The translations under genes and the position numbers were made by a program. The notes beneath the pieces were generated by a model. It worked only from the letters and a program-made list of their open reading frames with translations, did no database searches and had not been told where the DNA came from. From positions 1 through 64,000 of the forward strand of contig JAZQFJ010000034.1 of the NCBI GenBank assembly GCA_045539475.1: a stretch of DNA of 64,000 bases, written 5' to 3'. The stretch comes from SIG480 sp045539475 (lineage in GTDB: Bacteria; Bacillota; Clostridia; Oscillospirales; JAAYXM01). The number at the start of each line of letters is the position of its first letter. The stretch's first letter is position 1. Shown here piece by piece: positions 32,535-41,490 of the stretch.

Positions 32535-33569
32535 ATGAAAAAAGAAATTTATAATATTGCTGTTATAGGTCTCAGAATGGGATATGCACATATGTGCTCC
32601 GTTACCGAAAGCAGAAACGCACATCTCTATGGTATCTGTGATATTGACACAGAGCTGCTCGCTGAAAAGAAAAAAGAATTTCGCCCGGATGTTGCAACAT
32701 CGGATTGGCATGATTTTATCAATGACCCGAACGTTGATGCAGTTATTGTTGTAACTCCGGATCAGCTTCATCTTGAAATGACAAAGGCTTTGCTTGAAGC
32801 GGGAAAGCATGTTATGTGTGAGAAGCCGATGGCTTTGACTGTTGCTGAGTGCGAAGAAATGATGCGCATAGAAAAAAGATGTGAAGCCCGCCTTATGGTA
32901 GGTCAGGTTTCTCGCTTTGCACCTGCCTTTGCAAAAGCAAAGGAAATTATCGACTCGGGACTTATCGGGGAGCTGTACTTTGTTGAAAGCGAATATGCTC
33001 ATGACTACAGCAAATCCCGTGGCGCGAATGATTGGCGTGTAACTCCGGAACGTCACGCGGTCATCGGCGGAGGATGCCATGCAATAGACCTTCTTCGCTG
33101 GATTGCGGGAAATCCGACGGAGGTTTATGCTCTTTCAAATCGCAAGTGCCTTACCGACTGGCCGGTTGATGACTGCTCAATCGCGGTTATGAAGTTCCCG
33201 AACAATGTAAACGGAAAGGTCCTTACGTCTATCGGATGCAAGCGCAATTACACAATGCGCTCCTGCTTCTACGGAACAAAGGGCACTATTATATGTGACA
33301 ATACATCAAGCTTTATGACCGTTTTCTCGGGCGGAGATGAGGATGTGCTCGGCAATAAGAAGTTCACAATTCCTCAGCAGATTCCGGTAAAGCTTGCAAA
33401 TCACAATACCACTGCAGAACTTCAGATGTTCCTTACAGCGCTTATGAACGATGAGCCGTTCGGTATCAGCCCGATGGAGGGCGCATCCACGGTCGCTGTA
33501 TGCTCGGCTGTTGTTGAGTCCTGTGCAACAGGTCTCCCGGTTAAAATTAAATATCCATGTATAGATTAA
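32535..33569 (+). CDS. Gfo/Idh/MocA-family oxidoreductase
   Basis: The 344-residue protein has an N-terminal NAD(P)-binding Rossmann domain (YNIAVIGLRMG, with a slightly altered glycine motif), the family CEKPMALTVAE motif with the conserved Lys, and a C-terminal alpha/beta substrate domain (GGGCHAIDLLRWIAG carrying the likely catalytic His/Asp region). Such enzymes oxidise or reduce sugars, inositols or amino sugars. It stands alone under control of the divergent AraC regulator and is closed by a good terminator. The substrate is not readable from the sequence. Confidence 0.88.
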   Translation: MKKEIYNIAVIGLRMGYAHMCSVTESRNAHLYGICDIDTELLAEKKKEFRPDVATSDWHDFINDPNVDAVIVVTPDQLHLEMTKALLEAGKHVMCEKPMALTVAECEEMMRIEKRCEARLMVGQVSRFAPAFAKAKEIIDSGLIGELYFVESEYAHDYSKSRGANDWRVTPERHAVIGGGCHAIDLLRWIAGNPTEVYALSNRKCLTDWPVDDCSIAVMKFPNNVNGKVLTSIGCKRNYTMRSCFYGTKGTIICDNTSSFMTVFSGGDEDVLGNKKFTIPQQIPVKLANHNTTAELQMFLTALMNDEPFGISPMEGASTVAVCSAVVESCATGLPVKIKYPCID

Positions 33570-33577
33570 GAGAAAAG

Positions 33578-33601
33578 GGCAGGACGGGTTCCTGCCTTTT
33601 T
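33578..33601 (+). terminator. terminator after the oxidoreductase gene
   Basis: GGCAGGA pairs with TCCTGCC around a five-base loop, and five T follow. Confidence 0.8.
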
Positions 33602-33674
33602 GTTATTGCCGGACTGTTGTGTAAATTCCGTAAAGCGGCTTTCCGAAAAATGTAAAAAACAGTAGGTTCAAATC

Positions 33675-33704
33675 TTGACATTGGTGCAATATATGTGCTA
33701 TAAT
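33675..33704 (+). promoter_or_regulatory. promoter of the purine operon
   Basis: TTGACA (33675-33680) and TATAAT (33699-33704) are 18 bases apart, with a TGn extended -10 (TGC before TATAAT). Transcription would start near 33711, just before the riboswitch. The 33602-33674 stretch upstream shows nothing recognisable. Confidence 0.8.
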
Positions 33705-33724
33705 TATCCTGATAATTTTATATA

Positions 33725-33813
33725 GTTCTCTGTAACTGACGGATTTGTGGAGCACCACAGGAAGCAGAGAATTTTCGGGGAGAGTTTCCCCGTGATTGCC
33801 GACCGTCTGGGCA
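33725..33813 (+). promoter_or_regulatory. ZTP/ZMP riboswitch (pfl motif)
   Basis: The leader has the hallmarks of the pfl RNA: a first stem closed by GTTCTCTG/CAGAGAAT enclosing ACTGACGGA and GTGGAGCACCAC, a variable linker hairpin (CGGGGAGAGTTTCCCCG), and the near-invariant 3' element TGCCGACCGTCTGGGCA. The class binds ZMP/ZTP, which accumulates when 10-formyl-tetrahydrofolate is short. Ligand binding is expected to stop the overlapping terminator at 33809 from forming, and so switch on the purine and formate-THF ligase genes. Confidence 0.88.
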
Positions 33814-33850
33814 CATTTAACTCCCCGGTGAGTTAGGTGCGCCCTTTTTT
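33809..33850 (+). terminator. riboswitch-controlled terminator
   Basis: GGGCACATTTAACTC pairs with GAGTTAGGTGCGCCC (with G-T pairs) and is followed by six T. The first bases GGGCA are also part of the ZTP aptamer, so the two structures exclude each other. Confidence 0.8.
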
Positions 33851-33915
33851 GTCATTTCGGCTGTTATTACTAAATAAACAGGGGATATCCCTGTCTGTTC
33901 AGGAGGTTTATACAT

Positions 33916-34407
33916 ATGAAAAAAGTTGGTATTGTAATGGGGAGCGACAGTGACTTACCTATTATAAAAAAAGCGACAGATATGTTGGCTTCTCTCGGTA
34001 TTCCGTTTGAGGTACATGTATATTCTGCCCACAGAACACCAGAAGAAGCACGCGTGTTTTCCGTATCGGCTCGTGATAACGGATTTGGCGTAATTATAGC
34101 TGCTGCCGGAATGGCTGCTCACCTTGCGGGTGCGGTTGCGGCGAATACCACGCTCCCGGTCATCGGCATTCCGTGTAAGTCTTCAAATTTTGACGGGCTT
34201 GATGCTCTTCTTTCTACCGTGCAGATGCCCACCGGCATTCCGGTCGCAACCGTGGCTGTTGACGGCGGTGCAAATGCTGCGCTTTTAGCTGCCCAGATTC
34301 TTGCGGTTGAAGATAGAGAGCTTGCCGCAAAGCTTGATGCGAAGAGACGTGCAGATGCGGCAAAAGTCCTTGAAAAAGACGCAAAAATTTCCGCTGAGTT
34401 CAATTAA
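33916..34407 (+). CDS. purE: 5-(carboxyamino)imidazole ribonucleotide mutase / AIR carboxylase
   Basis: This 163-residue PurE performs the carboxylation or rearrangement step that makes CAIR. It shows GSDSDLPIIKKA, the SAHRTPEEA active-site motif, IIAAAGMAAHLAGAVAANT and LLSTVQMPTGIPVATVA. The AAGMAAHLAG variant differs from the usual AGGAAHLPG of class I enzymes. No purK is in this operon, so it may use AIR and CO2 directly, or PurK may be elsewhere. It is the first gene behind the ZTP riboswitch, with an AGGAGG ribosome site. Confidence 0.93.
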   Translation: MKKVGIVMGSDSDLPIIKKATDMLASLGIPFEVHVYSAHRTPEEARVFSVSARDNGFGVIIAAAGMAAHLAGAVAANTTLPVIGIPCKSSNFDGLDALLSTVQMPTGIPVATVAVDGGANAALLAAQILAVEDRELAAKLDAKRRADAAKVLEKDAKISAEFN

Positions 34408-34463
34408 GTTTAATTAGGTTTAATAAAGTAAAAAAATCCAATATTTTCAGGAGGTCAAATAAA

Positions 34464-35174
34464 ATGGAAAAGAAAGAAATGCTTTACGAAGGAAAGGCAA
34501 AAAAAGTTTACGCAACAGATAACCCCGAAGTTCTCCTCGTTGACTACAAGGATGATGCAACGGCTTTCAACGGTCTTAAGAAGGGAACAATTGCAGGAAA
34601 GGGTGCTATCAACAATCGCGTAACGAACTTTATGATGCAGCTTCTTGAGAAGGAAGGCGTGCCCACTCATTTTGTAGAAGAGCTTTCTGAGCGTGAAACG
34701 CTTGTTAAGAAGGTATCTATCGTTCCGCTTGAAGTTATCATCAGAAATATATCGGCAGGCTCCTTTGCTAAGCGCTATGGCGTTGAAGAGGGGATAGTTT
34801 TTGCTGAGCCGACGATTGAGTTCTCTTATAAGAACGATGATCTCGGAGATCCGCTTATCAATGAATACCATGCGCTCGCTCTCGGCGTTGCAACAAAAGA
34901 AGAAATCGAGACCATTAAGAATATGGCATTCAAGGTCAATGCAGTAATGAAAGAATTCTTTAAGAAGCTTAATGTTGATCTTGTTGACTTTAAGCTTGAG
35001 TTTGGTAAGGTTTCCGACGGCACAATCGTTCTTGCGGATGAAATTTCTCCCGATACCTGCCGCTTCTGGGACAGCACAACTCATGAGAAGCTTGATAAGG
35101 ACCGCTTCCGCCGTGACCTCGGCAACGTTGAGGATGCATACGTTGAGATGATGAAGCGCATTCTCGGCGAATAA
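34464..35174 (+). CDS. purC: SAICAR synthetase
   Basis: The 236-residue protein has the normal length for bacterial PurC, which condenses CAIR with aspartate using ATP. Motifs include LYEGKAKKVY at the N-terminus, FNGLKKGTIAGKGAINN, VIIRNISAGSFAKRYG and the LADEISPDTCRFWD signature. It follows purE by 56 bases and is 15 bases from the purF-like gene, with an AGGAGG ribosome site. Assignment is secure. Confidence 0.95.
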   Translation: MEKKEMLYEGKAKKVYATDNPEVLLVDYKDDATAFNGLKKGTIAGKGAINNRVTNFMMQLLEKEGVPTHFVEELSERETLVKKVSIVPLEVIIRNISAGSFAKRYGVEEGIVFAEPTIEFSYKNDDLGDPLINEYHALALGVATKEEIETIKNMAFKVNAVMKEFFKKLNVDLVDFKLEFGKVSDGTIVLADEISPDTCRFWDSTTHEKLDKDRFRRDLGNVEDAYVEMMKRILGE

Positions 35175-35189
35175 GTTTAGGAGGCACAC

Positions 35190-36614
35190 ATGGGTGGTTT
35201 TTTCGGCGCAATAAGCCGTGACGATGCTCTTGGCGATGTGTTCTTCGGTACGGACTACCATTCGCACCTCGGAACACGCCGCGGCGGCATCGCGGTATAT
35301 GATGAAGAAATCGGCTTACAGCGCGAGATTCACAATATTCAGAATTCACCGTTTCGCACGAAGTTTGAGCATGTGTTTGAGGATATGAAGGGAACCTCGG
35401 CAATCGGCTGCATAAGTGATTATGATCCGCAGCCGCTCCTTATCCGCTCGGTTTTCGGTACATACGCTGTCTGTATTATCGGGCTTATCAATAATGCGGA
35501 TGAGCTTATACGTGAATATCTTGATTTCGGCGGTCATTTTGATGCGATGACAAGCGGCGGTGTAAATAACACAGAGCTTGTTGCCGCCCTTATAAATCAA
35601 AAGAAGGATTTCGTTGAAGGAATTAAGTTTGCACAAAGCAAGATAGAAGGAACTGCGTCAATTCTCATCCTCTGCGATGATGGTTCGATCATCGCAGCCC
35701 GTGATAAGGTTGGCAGGATTCCTGTTATGATAGGTAAGAATGATGATGGCTTCTGCGTGTCATTTGAGGCCTTTGCCTATACAAAGCTTGGTTATGTACC
35801 GGAGCGCGAGCTTGGCCCCGGCGAAATTGTAAAAATTACGCTTGATGGTGTAGAACAGCTTGCGGAGCCGGGAAAAGAGATGCATATGTGCGCGTTTTTG
35901 TGGAGCTACTACGGTTATCCGACATCGACTTACGAAGGTGTCAACGTTGAGATGATGCGTTATCGCAATGGTGAAATTATGGCGCGCAACGACAGAAAAA
36001 ACGGCAAACTTGAGGGTATTGATTATGTCGGAGGCGTTCCGGATTCCGGAACCCCCCATGCGATAGGCTATGCTAATGAAAGTGGTATACCTTTCGCGCG
36101 TGCGTTCATAAAGTACACGCCTACATGGTCAAGAAGCTTTATCCCGACGCAGCAGAAGGAACGCAGCAAAATTGCTAAGATGAAGCAGATTCCCGTGCAC
36201 GAGCTTATTCAGGATAAAAGCCTTTTGTTTGTTGATGATTCGGTTGTCCGCGGCACTCAGCTTCGCGAAACCGTTGAGTTTCTTTATGATAACGGAGCGA
36301 AAGAAGTACATATGCGATCTGCATGTCCTCCGATTATGTACGGGTGTAAGTATCTCAATTTTTCCCGTGCAACAAATGAAATGGAACTTATCGCAAGACG
36401 TACCATCATGGAGCTTGAAGGTGAAGAAGGCTTTAAGCATATGGAAGAGTACAGCGATTCATCAACCGAACGCGGAAAGAAGCTTCGCGAAACAATCGCA
36501 AAAGAGCTTCATCTCGCATCAATAGATTTTCAGTCACTCGAGGGAGTTCTTGAGTCCATCGGCATAGAGCCGTGTAAGCTCTGCACATATTGTTGGAACG
36601 GAAAGGAAGACTAA
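35190..36614 (+). CDS. purF: amidophosphoribosyltransferase-like PurF lacking the glutaminase Cys
   Basis: PurF makes phosphoribosylamine from PRPP and glutamine, the first step of the pathway. The 474-residue protein has the Ntn-type glutaminase domain (THLGTRRGG-like region) and the PRPP-binding motif LLFVDDSVVRGTQL near residue 346. Four Cys (234, 386, 462, 465) match the [4Fe-4S] ligands of Bacillus PurF. Its N-terminus reads MGGFFG instead of MCG(I/V)FG: the catalytic N-terminal Cys is Gly. The start is fixed by AGGAGG five bases upstream, so this is not a mis-start. It may use free ammonia or another glutaminase. It sits in its standard operon place. Confidence 0.88.
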   Translation: MGGFFGAISRDDALGDVFFGTDYHSHLGTRRGGIAVYDEEIGLQREIHNIQNSPFRTKFEHVFEDMKGTSAIGCISDYDPQPLLIRSVFGTYAVCIIGLINNADELIREYLDFGGHFDAMTSGGVNNTELVAALINQKKDFVEGIKFAQSKIEGTASILILCDDGSIIAARDKVGRIPVMIGKNDDGFCVSFEAFAYTKLGYVPERELGPGEIVKITLDGVEQLAEPGKEMHMCAFLWSYYGYPTSTYEGVNVEMMRYRNGEIMARNDRKNGKLEGIDYVGGVPDSGTPHAIGYANESGIPFARAFIKYTPTWSRSFIPTQQKERSKIAKMKQIPVHELIQDKSLLFVDDSVVRGTQLRETVEFLYDNGAKEVHMRSACPPIMYGCKYLNFSRATNEMELIARRTIMELEGEEGFKHMEEYSDSSTERGKKLRETIAKELHLASIDFQSLEGVLESIGIEPCKLCTYCWNGKED

Positions 36615-36616
36615 TT

Positions 36617-37657
36617 ATGAATATGCAGTCAAAATCAGACAGCTATGCAGCAGCGGGCGTAGATATTACCGCAGGCTATCGCGCTGTCGAACTTATGAAA
36701 CAACACATTGCAAAGACAATGACGCAGGGTGTTTGCTCTGATGTCGGAGGCTTTGGCGGGCTCTTTGAGCTTGATGTTACAGGAATGACGCGCCCTGTTC
36801 TGGTAAGCGGAACAGACGGCGTCGGAACGAAGCTTAAAATGGCATTTCTTCTTGATAAACACGACACTGTCGGTATCGACTGTGTCGCTATGTGTGTGAA
36901 CGATATCATTTGCGCAGGAGCAAAGCCTCTTTTCTTCCTCGACTATATCGCTTGCGGAAAAAACTTTCCGGAGAAAATTGCAGATATAGTAAAAGGTGTT
37001 GCAGAGGGCTGTGTTCAGTCCGGCGCGGCGCTTATCGGCGGAGAAACTGCAGAAATGCCGGGATTTTATCCTGTTGATGAGTATGATCTTGCAGGCTATT
37101 GCACAGGCGTTGTTGATAAATCCAAGATAATCAACAACAAGACGATGGAAGCTGGAGATGTTGTTATCGCGCTTCCGTCAAGCGGCGTACATTCAAACGG
37201 CTTCTCTCTTGTTCGTAAGGTTTTCGATGTTGAAAATGCAGATATTACGTCGCCTTGCGAAGAGCTTGGCGGCAAGAGCATCGGCGAAACTCTCCTCACA
37301 CCGACAAAGATTTACGTAAAGCCTGTTCTTGCGCTTCTTGAAGAAGTTAAGGTGAAGGGGATTTCCCATATCACCGGCGGTGGTTTCTACGAGAATATTC
37401 CGAGAAGCATTCCGGACGGACTCGGCGCAAAGATTGATAAATCTGCAGTCCGCATTCTTCCTATTTTTGATCTTATTGCAAAGACCGGTAACATCAGCGA
37501 GCGTGATATGTTCAACACCTTCAATATGGGTGTAGGTATGAGTATCGTTGTTCCGAAGGAAGAGGTTGATAAAGCACTTGAAATCCTCCGCGCAAACGGT
37601 GAGAATGCATACGTCATCGGCGAAATCGTAAAGTCTGACGAAAAGGTGATTTTATGA
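36617..37657 (+). CDS. purM: phosphoribosylformylglycinamidine cyclo-ligase (AIR synthetase)
   Basis: The 346-residue protein starts at the ATG two bases beyond the purF stop, behind GGAAAGGA. It closes the imidazole ring of FGAM to AIR using ATP. Motifs are the N-terminal SYAAAGVDITAGYRAVELMK, LVSGTDGVGTKLKMAF, CVNDIICAGAKPLFFLDY, GGETAEMPGFY and HITGGGFYENIPR. Overlap with purN by 4 bases indicates translational coupling. Assignment is secure. Confidence 0.95.
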   Translation: MNMQSKSDSYAAAGVDITAGYRAVELMKQHIAKTMTQGVCSDVGGFGGLFELDVTGMTRPVLVSGTDGVGTKLKMAFLLDKHDTVGIDCVAMCVNDIICAGAKPLFFLDYIACGKNFPEKIADIVKGVAEGCVQSGAALIGGETAEMPGFYPVDEYDLAGYCTGVVDKSKIINNKTMEAGDVVIALPSSGVHSNGFSLVRKVFDVENADITSPCEELGGKSIGETLLTPTKIYVKPVLALLEEVKVKGISHITGGGFYENIPRSIPDGLGAKIDKSAVRILPIFDLIAKTGNISERDMFNTFNMGVGMSIVVPKEEVDKALEILRANGENAYVIGEIVKSDEKVIL

Positions 37658-38259
37658 GCCGCGCACGTATAGCTGTCCTTGTTTCCGGTGGCGGTACCAA
37701 TCTTCAGGCTCTTATTGATGCAGAAAAGAAGGGAATAATCAAAAGCGGGAAAATTGAGCTTGTAATATCAAACAAAGAGGGCGCATATGCTCTTGAACGT
37801 GCAAAAAAAGCAGATATTGAAACCGCGGTTGTTTCTAAAAAACAGCTCGGAAGTCAGTCTGCGTTTGAAGCCGGTATAATTAAGCTTCTTGATGAGAAAA
37901 AGATTGATATTATAGTTCTTGCAGGATTTATGGTAATTCTCAGCGAGGAGTTTACTAAGCGTTACCCGGAGCGGATAATAAACGTTCATCCGTCGCTTAT
38001 CCCGTCTTTCTGCGGAGAGGGCTTTTACGGGCTCCGTGTTCACGAAGCTGCGCTTTCTTACGGAGTTAAGGTAACCGGGGCGACAGTGCATTTTGTAAAC
38101 GAAATTCCCGACGGTGGCAAGATAATAATGCAAAAGGCGGTAAGCATCCGCGAGGATGATACGCCGGAGACTCTCCAAAAGCGTGTTATGCGTCTTGCCG
38201 AATGGAAAATACTTCCGGCATCTGTTGAGAAAGTCTGTGCCGGGTTAATTTCAAAGTAA
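37654..38259 (+). CDS. purN: phosphoribosylglycinamide formyltransferase
   Basis: This 201-residue PurN transfers the formyl group from 10-formyl-THF to GAR. It shows AVLVSGGGTNLQAL (phosphate loop), NVHPSLIPSF with the catalytic Asn/His region, the VHEAALSYGVKVTGATVHFVNEIPDGG block with the conserved His and Asp, and typical length. It overlaps purM by 4 bases. Together with the AICAR transformylase and fhs it links the operon to formyl-folate, the quantity sensed by the riboswitch. Confidence 0.94.
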   Translation: MSRARIAVLVSGGGTNLQALIDAEKKGIIKSGKIELVISNKEGAYALERAKKADIETAVVSKKQLGSQSAFEAGIIKLLDEKKIDIIVLAGFMVILSEEFTKRYPERIINVHPSLIPSFCGEGFYGLRVHEAALSYGVKVTGATVHFVNEIPDGGKIIMQKAVSIREDDTPETLQKRVMRLAEWKILPASVEKVCAGLISK

Positions 38260-38276
38260 TTGAGAGGAATGTACAT

Positions 38277-38996
38277 ATGAATATATATGAAGTAAATGAC
38301 ATCGTAAAGCAGGTAGAAGGAAATTCCTATGTAGGACGCGGAATTGTCATCGGTAAGAGCGCTGACGGTAAAAAGGCTTGCACTGCTTATTTCATAATGG
38401 GAAGAAGTGCAAACAGCCGCAACCGCATATTTACAGAGAAAAACGGCGAAGTTTTTACAGAACCGTCTGATGTTTCAAAGGTGGAAGATCCAAGCCTTAT
38501 CATCTACGCCGCAATCCGTAAGTTTGAAAACAAGCTTATCGTTACAAACGGCGATCAGACTGATACAATTTATGATTTCATCAAAGAAGGAAAGGGGTTC
38601 CGCGAAGCTCTCAACACACGTGAATTTGAACCGGATGCTCCGAATTTCACTCCGCGTATAAGCGGTATGGCAACCTTCCGTGACGGAGATTTCTCATATG
38701 AAATGAGTATTCTCAAGAGCATTGATGAGAAGGGCTCTGCCTGCGCACGTTATACCTACGACTATCCGTCAATCGCAGGTCTCGGTCATTTCATTCATAC
38801 ATATGTATGTGACGGAAATCCGATTCCAACATTCCAGGGTGAGCCTGAGCGCGTTATTATCCCTGATGATATTGATGAGTTCACAAACGCACTTTGGAAT
38901 GCACTTGATGCAGAAAACAAGATTTCTCTCTATGTCCGTTATACTGACCTTGCAAGCGGAAAAGAAGAGAACAGAATGATAAACAAAAATAAATAA
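38277..38996 (+). CDS. purO: archaeal-type IMP cyclohydrolase
   Basis: The 239-residue protein resembles PurO, the IMP cyclohydrolase first known from archaea, which closes FAICAR to IMP. Recognisable parts are NSYVGRGIVIG near the N-terminus, AYFIMGRSANSRNRIF, VTNGDQTDTIYD, EPDAPNFTPRISG and the C-terminal GNPIPTFQGEP block. It takes the place of the N-terminal half of bifunctional PurH; the transformylase half is the next gene. A GAGAGGAATG ribosome site precedes it, 17 bases after purN. Confidence 0.87.
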   Translation: MNIYEVNDIVKQVEGNSYVGRGIVIGKSADGKKACTAYFIMGRSANSRNRIFTEKNGEVFTEPSDVSKVEDPSLIIYAAIRKFENKLIVTNGDQTDTIYDFIKEGKGFREALNTREFEPDAPNFTPRISGMATFRDGDFSYEMSILKSIDEKGSACARYTYDYPSIAGLGHFIHTYVCDGNPIPTFQGEPERVIIPDDIDEFTNALWNALDAENKISLYVRYTDLASGKEENRMINKNK

Positions 38997-39013
38997 GAGG
39001 GGATAGACTAAAA

Positions 39014-40198
39014 ATGAAAGAATTTGAACTTAAATATGGCTGTAACCCGAATCAGAAGCCTGCAAAAATCTTTATGAGTGACGGAAGTGATCTTCCGATA
39101 GAGATTCTTTCCGGTCGTCCGGGTTTTATAAACTTCCTTGATGCGTTCAACTCATGGCAGCTTGTAAAGGAGCTTAAAGAGGCTCTCGGGCTTCCGGCAG
39201 CAACATCCTTCAAGCACGTAAGCCCCACATCCGCAGCGGTCGGTATTCCGCTTTCGGATAAGCTTAAGCGCGCTTGCTTTGTAGATGATGTTGAAGGTCT
39301 TGATGAGTCACCCCTCGCTTGTGCTTATGCAAGAGCAAGAGGCACAGACCGTATGTGCTCTTTCGGCGATTGGGTTGCTCTTTCCGATGTCTGTGATGTG
39401 ACAACTGCAAAAATGATAAAGCGCGAGGTTTCTGACGGTGTTATCGCTCCGGGATATGAGCCGGAAGCGCTTGAAATCCTCAAAACAAAGCGCAAGGGTA
39501 ACTATAATATTGTAAAGATTGATCCGGACTATGTTCCGCAGGAAGTTGAGCACAAGCATGTTTTCGGTATTACATTTGAGCAGGGAAGAAACAACTTCAA
39601 GATTAATCGTGAGCTTCTCGGTAATGTAGTAACTGCAAATAAGGACATTCCCGAAGATGCGCTCCGCGACCTTATCGTTGCGCTTATCACGCTTAAATAT
39701 ACCCAGTCTAATTCCGTTTGCTATGCAGTTGACGGACAGGCAATCGGTGTCGGAGCCGGTCAGCAGTCACGTATCCACTGCACACGTCTTGCGGGAACAA
39801 AGGCAGATACATGGTTCTTGCGCCAGCATGAAAAAGTTCTCAACCTTCCGTTCAAGGAAGATATCGGCAGACCTGACCGCGATAATGTAATCGATGGTTA
39901 TATCAATAAAAATGAAGAAGACGTAACGGCAGACGGAAATTGGGAAAAGTATTTCACCCGCAAGCCCGACCCCTTTACAGCAGAAGAAATGCGTGCATAT
40001 CTTGACACAATCGACGGTGTGGCGCTTGGTTCCGATGCATTCTTCCCGTTTGCGGATAATATCGACCGCGCGTTTGCAAGCGGCGTAAAGTATATCGCAG
40101 AGCCGGGTGGCTCTATCCGTGATGATATCGTCATCGAGTGTTGCGATAAGCACGGTATTGCAATGGCATTTACAGGTATGCGTTTGTTCCACCACTGA
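39014..40198 (+). CDS. purH: stand-alone AICAR transformylase
   Basis: The 394-residue protein corresponds only to the formyltransferase part of PurH, which converts AICAR to FAICAR with 10-formyl-THF. Motifs are ELKYGCNPNQKPA, SFKHVSPTSAAVG with the Lys-His pair used in catalysis, KYTQSNSVCYA, IGVGAGQQSRIHCTRLAG and the C-terminal ALGSDAFFPFADNIDRA. The IMP cyclohydrolase domain (MGS-like) is absent; purO just upstream supplies it. AICAR 5'-phosphate (ZMP), the substrate, is the ligand of the operon's riboswitch. Confidence 0.92.
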   Translation: MKEFELKYGCNPNQKPAKIFMSDGSDLPIEILSGRPGFINFLDAFNSWQLVKELKEALGLPAATSFKHVSPTSAAVGIPLSDKLKRACFVDDVEGLDESPLACAYARARGTDRMCSFGDWVALSDVCDVTTAKMIKREVSDGVIAPGYEPEALEILKTKRKGNYNIVKIDPDYVPQEVEHKHVFGITFEQGRNNFKINRELLGNVVTANKDIPEDALRDLIVALITLKYTQSNSVCYAVDGQAIGVGAGQQSRIHCTRLAGTKADTWFLRQHEKVLNLPFKEDIGRPDRDNVIDGYINKNEEDVTADGNWEKYFTRKPDPFTAEEMRAYLDTIDGVALGSDAFFPFADNIDRAFASGVKYIAEPGGSIRDDIVIECCDKHGIAMAFTGMRLFHH

Positions 40199-40216
40199 TA
40201 ATCGGAGGAAACTTCA

Positions 40217-41488
40217 ATGAAAATTATGGTAGTAGGTGGCGGCGGCAGAGAGCATGCCATCATAAAGAAAATCAAGCTTAATAAGGATGTTACCGAGATA
40301 TTTGCTCTTCCCGGAAATGGCGGAATGGCAGGGGATGCAACCTGTGTTGATATAGGCGCAAAAGACATTCCTGCAATCGTTGATTTTGCGGTAGAGAATA
40401 AAATTGACTATGCAATCGTTGCACCGGATGATCCGCTTGTTCTCGGTGCTGTTGACGCACTTGAAGAAAAGGGAATCCCGTGCTTCGGCCCTCGTGCAAA
40501 CGCGGCGATAATTGAAGGCAGTAAGGTTTTCTCCAAAAACCTTATGAAAAAGTACAACATCCCGACAGCACAGTATGAAGTGTTTGATAATATGGACGCT
40601 GCGCTGGGATACCTTGAAACTGCACCGATTCCGACCGTTGTAAAGGCAGACGGCTTGGCACTCGGTAAAGGCGTTATAATCGCAGAAACAAGAGAAGCTG
40701 CCATGGATGCTGTAAAATCAATGATGCAGGATAAAGCCTTCGGAAAGAGCGGCGAGACAATCGTTATCGAAGAATTTCTCACAGGTCCCGAGGTTTCCGT
40801 CCTTGCATTCACGGACGGCAATGTGGTTGTTCCGATGGTTTCTTCTATGGATCATAAGCGCGTCGGAGACAACGATACAGGTCTCAATACCGGTGGTATG
40901 GGAACTGTTGCTCCTAATCCTTATTATACCGATGCGATTGCAAAGGAATGTATGGAGACTATATTCCTTCCCACAATTAATGCAATGAAAAACGAAGGGA
41001 GAACCTTTAAGGGTTGCCTTTACTTCGGGCTTATGCTCACTCCGAACGGTCCTAAGGTTATTGAGTACAACTGCCGCTTCGGTGATCCTGAAACTCAGGT
41101 TGTTCTTCCTCTTCTTGAATCCGATCTTCTTACGGTTATGAAAGCTGTTACGGAAGGTAAGCTTTCAGATACAGAGGTCAAGTTCAGCAATAAAAGTGCC
41201 TGCTGTGTAATTATGGCATCAAAGGGATATCCGGAAAAGTACGATAAGGGATTTGAAATGACAATTCCGTCTGCAATTTCCGATAAGGTTTATGTTGCGG
41301 GAGCAGCGCTTTCTGGCGGAAAGCTTCTCACAAACGGCGGAAGAGTTCTTGGCGCGACGGAAATCGCGGATACACTTGAAAGCGCAATCGAAGGCGCATA
41401 CAAGCTTGTTTCAGAGATAAGCTTTGAAGGGGCATACTATCGCCGTGATATCGGCGCTAAAGCACTTCGTGCAAGGGAGGAAAAGTAA
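40217..41488 (+). CDS. purD: phosphoribosylamine-glycine ligase
   Basis: The 423-residue PurD joins glycine to phosphoribosylamine with ATP. It is an ATP-grasp enzyme: IMVVGGGGREHAI at the start, the FSKNLMKKYNIPTA boundary, VVKADGLALGKGVIIAE, VIEEFLTGPEVSVLAF, the LNTGGMGTVAP loop and EYNCRFGDPETQVVLP. Length is normal. It starts after CGGAGGAAAC and is followed within two bases by purL, so the two are probably co-translated. Confidence 0.95.
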   Translation: MKIMVVGGGGREHAIIKKIKLNKDVTEIFALPGNGGMAGDATCVDIGAKDIPAIVDFAVENKIDYAIVAPDDPLVLGAVDALEEKGIPCFGPRANAAIIEGSKVFSKNLMKKYNIPTAQYEVFDNMDAALGYLETAPIPTVVKADGLALGKGVIIAETREAAMDAVKSMMQDKAFGKSGETIVIEEFLTGPEVSVLAFTDGNVVVPMVSSMDHKRVGDNDTGLNTGGMGTVAPNPYYTDAIAKECMETIFLPTINAMKNEGRTFKGCLYFGLMLTPNGPKVIEYNCRFGDPETQVVLPLLESDLLTVMKAVTEGKLSDTEVKFSNKSACCVIMASKGYPEKYDKGFEMTIPSAISDKVYVAGAALSGGKLLTNGGRVLGATEIADTLESAIEGAYKLVSEISFEGAYYRRDIGAKALRAREEK

Positions 41489-41490
41489 GT

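Noticed and set aside
33725..33813. Guanine/adenine riboswitch upstream of purE
   Set aside because: The purine-aptamer core (conserved loops around ATA and CCTGAC-type segments) is absent, while the CCGACCG...CTGGGCA element is specific for the ZTP class.
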